Positions 44,894 to 53,780 of a DNA stretch of 64,000 nucleotides are shown one piece after another. The notes beneath the pieces were generated by a model. That model was not told where the DNA came from and did not search any database. It was given only the letters and a program-made list of their open reading frames with translations. The DNA is taken from assembly GCF_000311725.1 (NCBI RefSeq), contig NZ_HE978511.1, positions 584,441-648,440 of the forward strand, given 5' to 3'. Both the position numbers and the translations under genes were made by a program. The stretch's first letter is position 1. Each line of letters begins with the position of its first letter. Origin of the DNA: Robertmurraya massiliosenegalensis JC6 (GTDB lineage Bacteria > Bacillota > Bacilli > Bacillales > Cytobacillaceae).

Positions 44894-46123
44894 TTAAATC
44901 GTCCTCTTTGTTATTTCAACTTGCGTTAATTTATTATCCTCAATTTCTTTTATGCGAAAATGCAAATGATGATATTCCAGTGTTTCTCCTACTTTTGGAA
45001 AATGGCCAAACTCTTTAAATAAAAAACCTGCTAATATATCCTCATCCTCTGGTATTTTTGTTTTAAATACTTCGTTCAAACGACGTATCCCGAGCTTTCC
45101 GTGACAAACAATGTGAGAGTCTGTCAATTCATCGATTAGCACTTCCTCATTTAAATCTGTTTCATCTTCGATTTCTTGACCAAGCATTGCCTCAATAATG
45201 TCTTCATGACTAATAATCCCCTTTGTGCCTCCATATTCATCTAAAACGATCGCAATATGTTTCTTTTCTTTCAGCATCATTTTAAATAACTTTTCAATGG
45301 AGAGGGCTTCAATAACGAATAGCGGTCTAGTATCAATGAACTCTTGTAAATCCTTATTTTCTTCCAATGACCATTCTAGTAGTTGTTTAGAATGGAAAAC
45401 CCCCACAATATTATCCATATCTTCTTTGTAAACAGGATATCTCGTATAATTGTTGCTGATAACAATATCTCGTATTGATTCGTATGTAGAATCTAAAGGA
45501 ATGCCAACAATATCCATTCTCGGTGTTTTTAACGCATCTCGTACATCCATATTATAAAAATCGATGACACCTTTAATTCTTTTTGTTTCTTCGTTTTTAA
45601 ACGTTCCTTCAGTTGTAGCGATATCCACCATGGTCATTAGCTCTTCTTTAGAAATAGAAACTTCATCGGCATTGTCTTTAGCCATTAGTTTAATAATGAA
45701 TCTCGTAAATTTTGAAAGCAAATAGGTGAGTGGTTTCAATAAAATCAGTAACCCAGAAATAACAGGGAAGACCAAATAGGAAACTTTTTCAGAAAAAGTT
45801 GCTGCAATCGACTTCGGTAGAACCTCAGCAAATATAATGAGCGCAATGGTTAGAATACCGGTTGCAATTCCAACATTAATCCCATATTCAATTGCCATGA
45901 TGGTGACGAGGGTAGGAAGCATGATATTGGCTACATTATTACCTATTAAGATAGCTGTGATTAATTCATCAGGCTTTGAAACAAGCTTCAACAATTTTTG
46001 TGACTTAACATCTTGTTGATCGGCTCTAGTTTTGATCTTCATTTTATTAACAGCCGTCAAAGCGGTTTCACTTCCTGATAAGAAAAAAGACATTAACATG
46101 AAAAACAGGATTGCTATAAACAA
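44894..46123 (-). CDS. CNNM/CorC-type membrane protein with CBS domains (HlyC/CorC family)
   Basis: A 409-residue protein with an N-terminal DUF21/CNNM membrane domain (about 1-180, SGSETALTAVNKMK near residue 18), paired CBS motifs (about 195-320, TPRMDIVGIP and YGGTKGIISHEDIIEAMLG) and a C-terminal CorC_HlyC domain. Relatives include YhdP and YrkA-type proteins of B. subtilis, linked to magnesium or cation efflux. I use TTG 46123 because GGAGGG is 7 bases upstream; the frame extends 16 codons further but without a site. Not a haemolysin despite the family name. Confidence 0.87.
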   Translation of the reverse strand: MFIAILFFMLMSFFLSGSETALTAVNKMKIKTRADQQDVKSQKLLKLVSKPDELITAILIGNNVANIMLPTLVTIMAIEYGINVGIATGILTIALIIFAEVLPKSIAATFSEKVSYLVFPVISGLLILLKPLTYLLSKFTRFIIKLMAKDNADEVSISKEELMTMVDIATTEGTFKNEETKRIKGVIDFYNMDVRDALKTPRMDIVGIPLDSTYESIRDIVISNNYTRYPVYKEDMDNIVGVFHSKQLLEWSLEENKDLQEFIDTRPLFVIEALSIEKLFKMMLKEKKHIAIVLDEYGGTKGIISHEDIIEAMLGQEIEDETDLNEEVLIDELTDSHIVCHGKLGIRRLNEVFKTKIPEDEDILAGFLFKEFGHFPKVGETLEYHHLHFRIKEIEDNKLTQVEITKRTI

Positions 46124-46171
46124 TTTATTTCCCTCCGTGATGTACACAATGGCTACACTTATCATTTGCAT

Positions 46172-46804
46172 GTACCATTAAAATATTGAATTTCCCTTTA
46201 TCATAACCAATCCTATTAAGAATAGCACGCAATAAGCTGAAAATGAAATGGCCAATAAAACCATATTATTTCAAAATGAAAAGAAACGAGGCTGGATCAA
46301 AAAGTCGGTGGTAACGACTTTTTGATTCTAGTTTAGGGTGTATAAATTCCCTCGACTTGTGGATAAAGTGTACGTGTAAACAGTTGGAGTGCCTGCGTGA
46401 AAAAATAACAGGAAAAATTCCTGCTATTCAGTCAAAAAATGCCCAAATAAACGATTTTGCCCTCCTTAAGCAAAAAAATCTTCCGTTATTTCCCCTAAAA
46501 GAGACTCCATTGAGGAGATAACAAGAAAAATTCCACTTAAGGACAAGAAATGGTTCGAGCAAAAATAGGCTCTTCTAGTAGAAATTTAGACAAAGCGGAA
46601 ATCGATTGGATCTTGAAGGCTAATTTGCATTTCACTCGATTTTTTGTACGAAGAAAATCAAAAATCTTGCGTTCATAAAAATATAGAGAAAGGTGAATTT
46701 GAGTACCCTCAGGATTCACCTTTCTCATGATTTGAAGCTAGTTATGTCACAGCCTCGAAAATGTATAAATAGGAAGAAACGCCTTAAAAAGTGGAATTTG
46801 CAAC
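46172..46804. other. Intergenic region occupied by repeat copy B
   Basis: No gene. Most of this stretch is the repeat 46288-46756. The frames at 46537-46728 and 46693-46920 fall in the repeat and have no coding character. Confidence 0.7.
46288..46756 (+). repeat. Dispersed palindromic repeat, full copy B
   Basis: 469 bases homologous to 26515-26989 over their whole length, with GAGGCTG at the left and CAGCCTC at the right end. Palindromic units lie at 46403-46428, 46466-46490 (decayed) and 46517-46540; the first unit of copy A is missing here. The GAAAGGTGAATTTGAGTACC-type hairpin block near the right end is almost identical in both copies. Confidence 0.88.
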
Positions 46805-48499
46805 TTATAGACTCTTATCATCAACGTTATTTAGCCAACTTTCAATTTCTCCTACAACAGATTGTACACAGCCCTCTTCAAAAGGAGAAATTAAATTTGC
46901 TTCTTTCACAAGTCCGGTAAATGGAAGCGATCCTCCTAATTTACATAGCTTTAAATAATCGCTCCATGCTTCATCATGATTTTCTCTTGATTTTTTCCAA
47001 AATTGAAAAGCACAAATTTGAGCCAATGTATAATCAATATAATAAAAAGGTGAATTATAAATGTGACCTTGACGCTGCCAAAATCCACCATTCTCCAAAT
47101 ACTTATTTCCATCATAATCTCGATGAGGCAAATACGTTTTTTCAATTTCTCGCCATGCTGCTTTTCTTTCCTGTGGTGTTGCATTCGGATTCTCATAAAC
47201 CCAATGTTGAAATTCATCAACAGAAACACCATATGGAAGGAATAGCAAGCTTGAACTTAAATGGGAAAACTTATACTTTTCAGTATCTTCTTCAAAGAAT
47301 AAGTCCATCCATGGCCATGTGAAAAACTCCATACTCATAGAATGAATCTCTGCTGCTTCATACGTTGGCCAGTAGTATTCCGGAATATCAAAATGGCGGC
47401 TAGAATAGATTTGAAATGCATGTCCAGCCTCATGAGTCAAGACATCAATATCACCGGAAGTACCATTGAAATTAGAAAAAATAAACGGTGCCTTGTAATT
47501 TTCAATAAAGGTACAATAGCCTCCACCAGCTTTACCTTTTTTCGCTACAAGGTCCATTAATCCTTCGTCCCTCATATATTGAAAAAATTCACCCGTTTCT
47601 TGCGAAAGCTCATTATACATTTTCTGCCCATTATCAATAATCCATTCTGGACTCCCTTTAGGGACGGCATTCCCAGAGACGAAGTTAAACCCTTCATCAT
47701 AGTACTTAAGAGAATCTACCCCAATCCTCTCTTGTTGTCGTTTTCTTAACTTTGTGGCAATTGGAACGATAAATGATTTCACTTGCTTACGGAAATTCGC
47801 AACCATTTCTGCATTATAATCTGTTCGGTACATGCGGTAGTAAGCAAGTTCTACAAAATTGTTATAGCCTAGCTTCTGGGCAATTTCTGTACGAACCTTA
47901 ACCAATTGATCATAAATTCGGTCCAGCTCTTCTTCCTGCTCAGCTAAAAATCCAAAGCGTGCTTCACTTGCCCTCTTTCTCATATCTCTATCTTTTGATT
48001 CAGTAAAGGGCTCCATTTGAGCTAGCGTTCGTTCTTCCCCCTCAAACATAATTTTTGCGGAAGCAATAAGCTTCGTATACTCACTTGAAAGCTTATTTTC
48101 CGTCTGCAATAGCGGAACCACTTCAGGTGAAAAAACTTTTAACTGTGCTTCTGCAAGTGCAAATAACTGTTTCCCCCACTTATTTTCGAGCTCTTGGCGA
48201 AACTTGGAGTTTACTAATGCTTCATAATATTTCGTGACAAGTCCATCAACTTGCGGCTCTAAATCATCCATCGCATCCTGCTCTTGTTTATAAAATTCAT
48301 CATTTGTATCGATGGAATGGCGGATATACACTAAATTGAACATCGTTCCTAATTCATCACGAATTTCATTAATCTCATTCATTACTTCATTTTGCTCATC
48401 AGCCGTTTGTGCCTCGTTGAACTTTGTGATTAGTTCTTCCAAGCTCTTTTCAACCTCTTCAAAATTAGGTCTCGTATATGTATATTGATCAAATCCCAC
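46805..48499 (-). CDS. M3-family oligoendopeptidase (PepF-like)
   Basis: A 564-residue cytosolic zinc metallopeptidase that trims short peptides. The HExxH zinc motif is LTHEAGHAFQIY near residue 350, with the third ligand Glu in YEAAEIHSMSMEFF. The helical N-terminal part (about 1-200) is the usual clamshell half of M3 enzymes. Close to the oligoendopeptidase F group, but shorter than PepF of lactococci. Start is GTG 48499 behind GGGGG. It follows mhqR on the same strand but behind a strong terminator, so it has its own promoter. Confidence 0.9.
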   Translation of the reverse strand: MGFDQYTYTRPNFEEVEKSLEELITKFNEAQTADEQNEVMNEINEIRDELGTMFNLVYIRHSIDTNDEFYKQEQDAMDDLEPQVDGLVTKYYEALVNSKFRQELENKWGKQLFALAEAQLKVFSPEVVPLLQTENKLSSEYTKLIASAKIMFEGEERTLAQMEPFTESKDRDMRKRASEARFGFLAEQEEELDRIYDQLVKVRTEIAQKLGYNNFVELAYYRMYRTDYNAEMVANFRKQVKSFIVPIATKLRKRQQERIGVDSLKYYDEGFNFVSGNAVPKGSPEWIIDNGQKMYNELSQETGEFFQYMRDEGLMDLVAKKGKAGGGYCTFIENYKAPFIFSNFNGTSGDIDVLTHEAGHAFQIYSSRHFDIPEYYWPTYEAAEIHSMSMEFFTWPWMDLFFEEDTEKYKFSHLSSSLLFLPYGVSVDEFQHWVYENPNATPQERKAAWREIEKTYLPHRDYDGNKYLENGGFWQRQGHIYNSPFYYIDYTLAQICAFQFWKKSRENHDEAWSDYLKLCKLGGSLPFTGLVKEANLISPFEEGCVQSVVGEIESWLNNVDDKSL

Positions 48500-48561
48500 T
48501 TACTAGCCCCCTATTCAAAAAATTTTGAAATTACAAAGTAATTATACAAGAAATACGTAAA

Positions 48562-48600
48562 TAAAACAAAAGCGATCCTCGTAAAAATAGGATCGCTTTT
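48562..48600 (-). terminator. Terminator of mhqR
   Basis: Arms AAAAGCGATCC and GGATCGCTTTT (11 bp) with an 11-base loop, followed on the minus strand by TGTTTTATTT. Confidence 0.88.
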
Positions 48601-48606
48601 GTAATT

Positions 48607-49041
48607 TTAGGATACAGATAGTCCAAGCTTCTTTAAAAGTTCAATCGCTTCTTCTTTTTCTTCATTCGATAGTTCAGACATCAATTCATGAATTCGTTGT
48701 TCATGCCCAGGAAAAACGTTCTCTATAAACTTTTTTCCATTATCGGTTATTTGTGCAAATGTCACTCTTCGATCACTTGGGCAAGCTACTCGAACTAAAT
48801 ATCCTTTTTCCTCTAATTTGTCAACTACATAAGTAATACTTCCACTTGCGAGTAGGATCTTGCCACCAATTTGTTGAAGTGGTTGATCTCCCTTATGATA
48901 TAGAAGTTCCAACACCGCAAACTCGGTAGGATTTAACCCGTACGTATTAATCAATTTATTGACATTTTCATTGACCGCTCGATAAGCACGAGATAAGACA
49001 ATAAATAGCTTAAGAGATTGTTTAATTTCTTCTGAGTTCAT
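48607..49041 (-). CDS. mhqR: MarR-family repressor MhqR
   Basis: A 144-residue winged-helix repressor. In B. subtilis MhqR (YkvE) controls dioxygenases and azoreductases that answer quinone and diamide stress, and it adjoins kinD, as here. The winged helix is visible at about 35-105 (NPTEFAVLELLYHKGDQPLQQI, SGSITYVVDKLEEKGY, SDRRVTFAQIT). ATG 49041 is used; the frame extends 23 codons upstream without a site. A perfect inverted repeat over its -35 box (49172-49189) suggests autorepression. Assignment to MhqR rather than another MarR protein rests on synteny and general likeness. Confidence 0.8.
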   Translation of the reverse strand: MNSEEIKQSLKLFIVLSRAYRAVNENVNKLINTYGLNPTEFAVLELLYHKGDQPLQQIGGKILLASGSITYVVDKLEEKGYLVRVACPSDRRVTFAQITDNGKKFIENVFPGHEQRIHELMSELSNEEKEEAIELLKKLGLSVS

Positions 49042-49147
49042 ATTCTCAATTCCTTTAAAAAGATGTAGTTTAATTGCATCCTTACACAAAGAGGTGCATG
49101 TTGGTTTCAATTAGGAAATGCGTCCTAAAATATCTTGATTTAAGACT

Positions 49148-49177
49148 ATTATAGAAAAGACTACTATTCCATGTCAA
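49148..49177 (-). promoter_or_regulatory. Sigma-A promoter of mhqR
   Basis: On the minus strand TTGACA (49172-49177) and TATAAT (49148-49153) are both consensus, with an 18-base spacer. Confidence 0.85.
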
Positions 49178-49189
49178 TTTCAATTGACA
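49172..49189. promoter_or_regulatory. Candidate MarR/MhqR operator
   Basis: TGTCAATT and AATTGACA form a perfect 8-bp inverted repeat around two bases. It covers the -35 box of the mhqR promoter. Confidence 0.7.
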
Positions 49190-49415
49190 CTCATCTCTTG
49201 TCATGACCACTAATTTCTTTGATACGTATCGGTCATGTTAGAAAAATTCATGCTCCCAACATAATTAATGCTATAATGATAGGGATATATTTTTTATCAT
49301 TTTACTATGTTGAAAAATATTTAGTTATTTTTTGCAATTTCATGGCTGAATCTGGTAAAGTTTGTTTATTAATTTGTCAGCAAATAAAATATGAATAAAG
49401 CTTTGGAGCGCATTA
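49190..49415. other. Intergenic region between mhqR and kinD
   Basis: With the mhqR leader (49042-49189) this makes 374 bases without a gene. Apart from the mhqR promoter and its palindrome it is AT-rich sequence that must hold the kinD promoter; I see no further motif. Confidence 0.5.
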
Positions 49416-50927
49416 ATGAAAATAAATCGTAAATTAATGTTTATCTATATAATGGTCGTAATTATCCCTACCCTTATTGGGAGTACTTATTTTATTCAAG
49501 TCCGCTCAACCAATCATTTCAACGAACGAGTGAATGAAGCTAAATGGATTGCGTCGATACATGAATCACATTGGGACAGGTTTATAACTGGTACGGTAAC
49601 CTCTCTTGAAATGATCTCCATGACAGCCAAAACATTATTCGATCATTTAGAGCAAATGGAGCCTTTACTGGAAAGAGCCCATCAATCAGACCCTCGTTAT
49701 GGTGGCATTTATTTGATTGGGGAAAATGGTGAAATTATCGCCGGCTCAAACGAACATCTACATGAACGTAATGACATTGAAGAAGATTTAGTGAATGAAG
49801 TTATGAAAACGAAGGACGTCATTATTTCCAATAAATCATTCACGTTAGAGAATGGACAAATTGTTATCGCACTTGCTCATCCAATACTAGGGGATGATAA
49901 CGAGCTAATGGCGGTGTCTTTAGCCCTACTTCGCATCGATTATGTTAAGAACCTGATGAAAATCCTCACACCTGAGTCTAAAATCATTGTCTTAACTGCA
50001 GATGAAAATATATTAATGTCCTTCAATACGAAGGAAGATGAGCAAATGGCAGCTCTTTCAGATGAAAAGCAATGGGTCACATACCCGATAGAACGACTGC
50101 CTTGGAAATTAAAAGTAAAGATAAATGGAACAAAAAATACAATTTTTGATTCTATGATGGTAATTAGTGCCTTTCTTATTCTTACACATATTTTATTTCT
50201 ATTTATAAATTTTCTTATGCTTAAACGTCAAGCTGCAATTGAAAGAAAAGAAAATGAAGCTCAAAAACTTGAATTAGTTGGCACACTCGCTGCAAGTACT
50301 GCCCATGAAATTCGCAATCCGTTAACAGGGATTAAAGGGCTCGTTCAGCTTCTTGGTGAAAAATACGATGATCCAGATGATCGGATGTACTTTTCTATCA
50401 TAGATAAAGAAATTGAAAGAATTAATGAAATTGTAAGCGAGTTTCTTATTCTCGGGAAACCAACAGCTCAGAAAATGGAAATCGTAGATATTTGTGATGT
50501 GCTAAGGGAACTATATCCCCTTATCCTTTCAGAAGCTACATTCAATAGAGTTCATCTCCATTATGAGGTAGGAACTGGTCCGGTTCTTGTCACATGTACA
50601 AAAGATCAAATGAAGCAAGTTGTTTTAAATATTACAAGGAATGCTTTTGAGGCCATGAAGGGTGAAGGAACACTTACTCTAGAAATGCGAAAAAAGGAGC
50701 ATACTTGCGAGATTATCATTACTGATACTGGAATCGGAATCAATGAGAAGGTAATTGAGCAAATCTTTACTCCATTTTACACTTCCAAGGAGACAGGAAC
50801 GGGTCTTGGTTTAGTGGTTTGTAGGCGGATTCTCCAATCATTTAATGGAGAAATTTCGATTACAAGTGAGGAGTATAAAGGAACATCTGTCACAATAATA
50901 CTCCCGTTAGCAAACAAAATTCAATGA
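49416..50927 (+). CDS. kinD: Sensor histidine kinase KinD-like
   Basis: A 503-residue membrane kinase: TM1 about residues 7-25, an extracytoplasmic sensor of about 220 residues (Cache-type by length and position), TM2 about 246-268, then the dimerisation domain with the phosphorylated His in ASTAHEIRNPLTG near 295 and the ATPase domain (NITRNAFEAM, DTGIGI, TGTGLGL). B. subtilis KinD, which feeds the Spo0A phosphorelay and affects biofilm timing, has the same layout and the same neighbour mhqR. No response regulator is adjacent, as expected for a phosphorelay kinase. Confidence 0.85.
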   Translation: MKINRKLMFIYIMVVIIPTLIGSTYFIQVRSTNHFNERVNEAKWIASIHESHWDRFITGTVTSLEMISMTAKTLFDHLEQMEPLLERAHQSDPRYGGIYLIGENGEIIAGSNEHLHERNDIEEDLVNEVMKTKDVIISNKSFTLENGQIVIALAHPILGDDNELMAVSLALLRIDYVKNLMKILTPESKIIVLTADENILMSFNTKEDEQMAALSDEKQWVTYPIERLPWKLKVKINGTKNTIFDSMMVISAFLILTHILFLFINFLMLKRQAAIERKENEAQKLELVGTLAASTAHEIRNPLTGIKGLVQLLGEKYDDPDDRMYFSIIDKEIERINEIVSEFLILGKPTAQKMEIVDICDVLRELYPLILSEATFNRVHLHYEVGTGPVLVTCTKDQMKQVVLNITRNAFEAMKGEGTLTLEMRKKEHTCEIIITDTGIGINEKVIEQIFTPFYTSKETGTGLGLVVCRRILQSFNGEISITSEEYKGTSVTIILPLANKIQ

Positions 50928-50933
50928 TATAAG

Positions 50934-50981
50934 AGCTGTGCCAAAGGTTGTTCTAGACAACTTCTTGACACAGCTTTTTTT
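50934..50981 (+). terminator. Terminator of kinD
   Basis: Arms AGCTGTG and CACAGCT plus inner GTTGT/ACAAC pairing, then six to seven T. Confidence 0.88.
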
Positions 50982-51097
50982 ATTTTCACTCCCGCTCTAG
51001 TTTAATTTCCTTCATACTTCGAAACTTTTTTTGAAAAACCCCCCAATTCCTTTGCAATTTCTTGTAAGATATCATTATCACATTTTGAAAGAAGGGT

Positions 51098-52321
51098 ATG
51101 AAATTGAGTCAAGCAGTATTAACTTCTCAGCTCTATAAAAAAGAATTGGAGAAGACAAATTACAAGATTTTGATCATTATGGGGATTTGTCATTTACTAA
51201 ATGACTCGATTCAAGCTGTTGTTCCAGCCATGTTTCCGATCCTTGAAAAATCGATGGGATTAACCTTTACACAATTAGGGCTTATCGCTTTTTCATTAAA
51301 TATGGTGGCTTCAGTCATGCAACCTGTCGTTGGAATTATGACCGATAAAAAACCTATGCCCTATGCTCTTCCAGTTGGCTTAACGTCAACATTACTAGGT
51401 GTATTAGGACTGTCCTTTGCTCCTTCATTTGGTTGGATCGTCTTATCTGTCCTTTTTATTGGTTTAGGTTCAGCCGTTTTTCATCCAGAAGGATCTCGAG
51501 TCGCCTATATGGCTGCAGGAAAAAGGCGGGGTCTTGCTCAATCTATTTACCAAGTTGGCGGAAATTCTGGTCAAGCACTAGCACCACTTATTACGGCACT
51601 TATATTAGTTCCACTTGGGCAAAGAGGGGCAGCGTGGTTTACCTTCGTGGCGGCCATCGCCGTTTTATTATTGGTGTATATCGCTACATGGTACACGAAG
51701 AAGCTACGATTTGATTTACAAGCCTTAAAACAAAAAGGGAAAGAAGCTATTTCTACGTCACAGCCACATGCAAACAAAATCATACTCTACCTTACTTTGC
51801 TTTTATTTTTGATTTTTGCACGTTCATGGTATGTCTCAGGTATGACCAATTATTTCGCCTTTTTTGCCATTGAAAATTACGGTTTTTCAATTCAAAAAGC
51901 CCAGTATTATTTATTTGCTTTCTTAGTGGCTGGAGCAGTTGGTACCTTTTTTGGTGGACCATTAGCTGATCGTTTTGGAAAACGAAACATCATCTTAATA
52001 TCTCTTATCGGAACAGCACCGTTGTCCATTTTACTACCTTTTGCACCACCAGCATTTGCCTTTATTATTCTGGCTTTAACAGGATTTATCCTTATGTCTA
52101 GTTTTTCTGTTACCGTCGTCTATGCCCAAGAACTTGTTCCTGGAAAAATCGGCTTAATGTCTGGACTAACAGTGGGTTTAGCATTTGGTATGGGAGCTAT
52201 TGGTTCAGTTGTACTAGGGTATTTAGCCGATCAAATTGGCATCATCTTAACAATGATTTTGACAGGGTTCCTTCCGCTACTAGGGATTTTGACATTGTTT
52301 CTACCTCAAGATAAAAAGTAA
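51098..52321 (+). CDS. MFS transporter, fosmidomycin-resistance (Fsr) type
   Basis: A 407-residue, 12-helix major facilitator exporter. Fsr-group marks are GICHLLNDSIQAVVPAMFP in helix 1, GLGSAVFHPEGSRVAYMAAG in helix 4 and GGPLADRFGKRN. Relatives confer fosmidomycin resistance when overexpressed, but the natural substrate is unclear. The frame starts with ATG 51098 only 2 bases after an AAGG; TTG 51104 has better spacing and may be the real start. A weak hairpin (AAGGGC/GCCCTT) follows at about 52334-52356. Confidence 0.85.
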   Translation: MKLSQAVLTSQLYKKELEKTNYKILIIMGICHLLNDSIQAVVPAMFPILEKSMGLTFTQLGLIAFSLNMVASVMQPVVGIMTDKKPMPYALPVGLTSTLLGVLGLSFAPSFGWIVLSVLFIGLGSAVFHPEGSRVAYMAAGKRRGLAQSIYQVGGNSGQALAPLITALILVPLGQRGAAWFTFVAAIAVLLLVYIATWYTKKLRFDLQALKQKGKEAISTSQPHANKIILYLTLLLFLIFARSWYVSGMTNYFAFFAIENYGFSIQKAQYYLFAFLVAGAVGTFFGGPLADRFGKRNIILISLIGTAPLSILLPFAPPAFAFIILALTGFILMSSFSVTVVYAQELVPGKIGLMSGLTVGLAFGMGAIGSVVLGYLADQIGIILTMILTGFLPLLGILTLFLPQDKK

Positions 52322-52486
52322 GGAAATTGGAAAAAGGGCATTTTGCTGAGGCCCTTATTTCCCTTCATTGTTTTTGAAAGCGTTTTATTTTTTCGAAAAA
52401 TAGTAACAAAATTGAGCTACAATTGTCAGAATTGCCATATATAATAATGATAAGAGGTGTAAAATGTTAGAAGGGAGGAATTTCTT

Positions 52487-52804
52487 GTGCACTTCCCCAA
52501 TCACCGGGAGTTTTATCAAAGGAAGCTAATCCCAATCAGTTCTATTGACGGTATCCCATTACCAGATGCTTCCCATTGGCTTATCGCATTACAAGGACAT
52601 AATCCGGCAGCAGATACAGAGTTTTATCATTGGACTATCGTCCTTTATCAAACGAATTCGAATGGCTACTTTTTTCAGAAAAAGCCACTTTATGTCTCTG
52701 CGAGTTTCAATAACTTCCATCACGCTTGCCTGGCAGCAAATAAATTGGAAGAAAACATTCAAAACCACGATTTTAGCTTTATTCCCACTGAGAGTATTAT
52801 TTAA
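52487..52804 (+). CDS. Hypothetical protein, 105 residues
   Basis: Start is GTG 52487 behind AAGGGAGG. The product has no membrane segment or cysteines; it is rich in His, Asn and aromatic residues (HWLIALQGHNPAADTEFYHW, FNNFHHACLAANKL). I do not recognise it. A strong ribosome binding site and single-gene layout support a real gene; two overlapping frames at the same place do not have such sites. Confidence 0.6.
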   Translation: MHFPNHREFYQRKLIPISSIDGIPLPDASHWLIALQGHNPAADTEFYHWTIVLYQTNSNGYFFQKKPLYVSASFNNFHHACLAANKLEENIQNHDFSFIPTESII

Positions 52805-53006
52805 CCTCGCCACGACTCCTTTGCATTACCTTTCTTTTTAAAAATCCTTGTGAAAAACTATACAGACAGTATTAAAACGAAACATAAAAATGATAAAATG
52901 AGGCAAACTAACAATAACAGGCGAAGTAAAGGGAATTATCCAAACATATTCCAAATACTTTACATTTCACTTGTTATAATCTTTTCAATCATGAAAGGTG
53001 GTTAGT

Positions 53007-53456
53007 ATGGAGCATTTTAGAGCTTTAGCGATTAAATTCATTGTATCAGTGGCACTTTTGTATATTATTTTAGGTTTGTACTATGGAATGACTTTTGGAT
53101 CTGTATTTCTAATCACACTTATATTAGGAATCATTTCTTATATTGTCGGTGATTTAGGGATTCTTCCCAGAACAGGAAACGCAATCGCTACACTTGCTGA
53201 TTTTGGACTTGCACTAGCAGTCATTTGGGTGTTGATATCACTACTCACCGCTACGACTAATGCATTTACAATGGCCCTTTTTTCAGCAATCGCTGTAACC
53301 ATATTCGAATTTTTCTTCCATCGCTATATGAACAATATGAGAAGAAATCCAGAAGAGCGAGAAGGAAGTACTCGAAGAAGAAACTTACAATATCAAACAG
53401 AAGCCTCTGAAGAGTTCAACCCAGAGGTCAATAAAGACTACGAAAACAGAAGATGA
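53007..53456 (+). CDS. YndM-like four-helix membrane protein (DUF2512)
   Basis: A 149-residue protein with four hydrophobic helices (about 5-25, 30-48, 60-80, 88-108) and a hydrophilic, charged C-terminal tail (MNNMRRNPEEREGSTRRRN). The pattern matches the YndM/DUF2512 family of Bacillus, function unknown. ATG 53007 behind AAAGGTGG is the start, three codons inside the open frame. Confidence 0.8.
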   Translation: MEHFRALAIKFIVSVALLYIILGLYYGMTFGSVFLITLILGIISYIVGDLGILPRTGNAIATLADFGLALAVIWVLISLLTATTNAFTMALFSAIAVTIFEFFFHRYMNNMRRNPEEREGSTRRRNLQYQTEASEEFNPEVNKDYENRR

Positions 53457-53458
53457 CA

Positions 53459-53497
53459 AATGGGGAAGCACACGGTTAAAGTGCTTCCCCATTTTTT
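53459..53497. terminator. Bidirectional terminator between yndM-like gene and fixX
   Basis: Arms AATGGGGAAGCAC and GTGCTTCCCCATT (13 bp, perfect) with a 9-base loop and T tract. It ends at the fixX stop codon and closes the fixABCX operon too. Confidence 0.92.
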
Positions 53498-53780
53498 AAG
53501 CTAATCTAAAGACGATCCCATGTCCACCTTTTGGGTATTCCCACTGTATATTTTGTTGTGGGCATCCGATTCGGCAACTGCCACACTCATGACACCCTTC
53601 GTAGCCAACTTGCATTCTTGTTCCTTCCCATTTATACACTTCAGCAGGGCAGAAAATCGTGCAGATCTTATCCGGACATGTTTCACGACAAATTTCATGG
53701 TCAAGAATCGTTAAATGAGACTTTGTGTCTGCTTTAAAGCGTGTTAAATACTGTTTTTCTTCAATTGTTTTAGTCGACAT
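53496..53780 (-). CDS. fixX: Ferredoxin-like protein FixX
   Basis: A 94-residue ferredoxin partner of FixC. Two cysteine groups are visible, CRETCPDKICTIFCP near 33-47 and CHECGSCRIGCP near 65-76, enough for two [4Fe-4S] centres as in FixX proteins. ATG 53780 overlaps the fixC stop by one base (TAATG). In electron-bifurcating FixABCX complexes it belongs to the quinone-reductase side. Confidence 0.92.
   Translation of the reverse strand: MSTKTIEEKQYLTRFKADTKSHLTILDHEICRETCPDKICTIFCPAEVYKWEGTRMQVGYEGCHECGSCRIGCPQQNIQWEYPKGGHGIVFRLA

Noticed and set aside
46537..46920. Frames of 63 and 75 codons around the second repeat
   Set aside because: They lie in or run out of repeat copy B and antisense to the M3 peptidase gene; no family likeness or start signal.
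52375..52388. Near-cre sequence TGAAAGCGTTTTAT ahead of the 105-residue hypothetical gene
   Set aside because: The required C near the end is missing and the gene is of unknown function; chance match is likely in AT-rich DNA.
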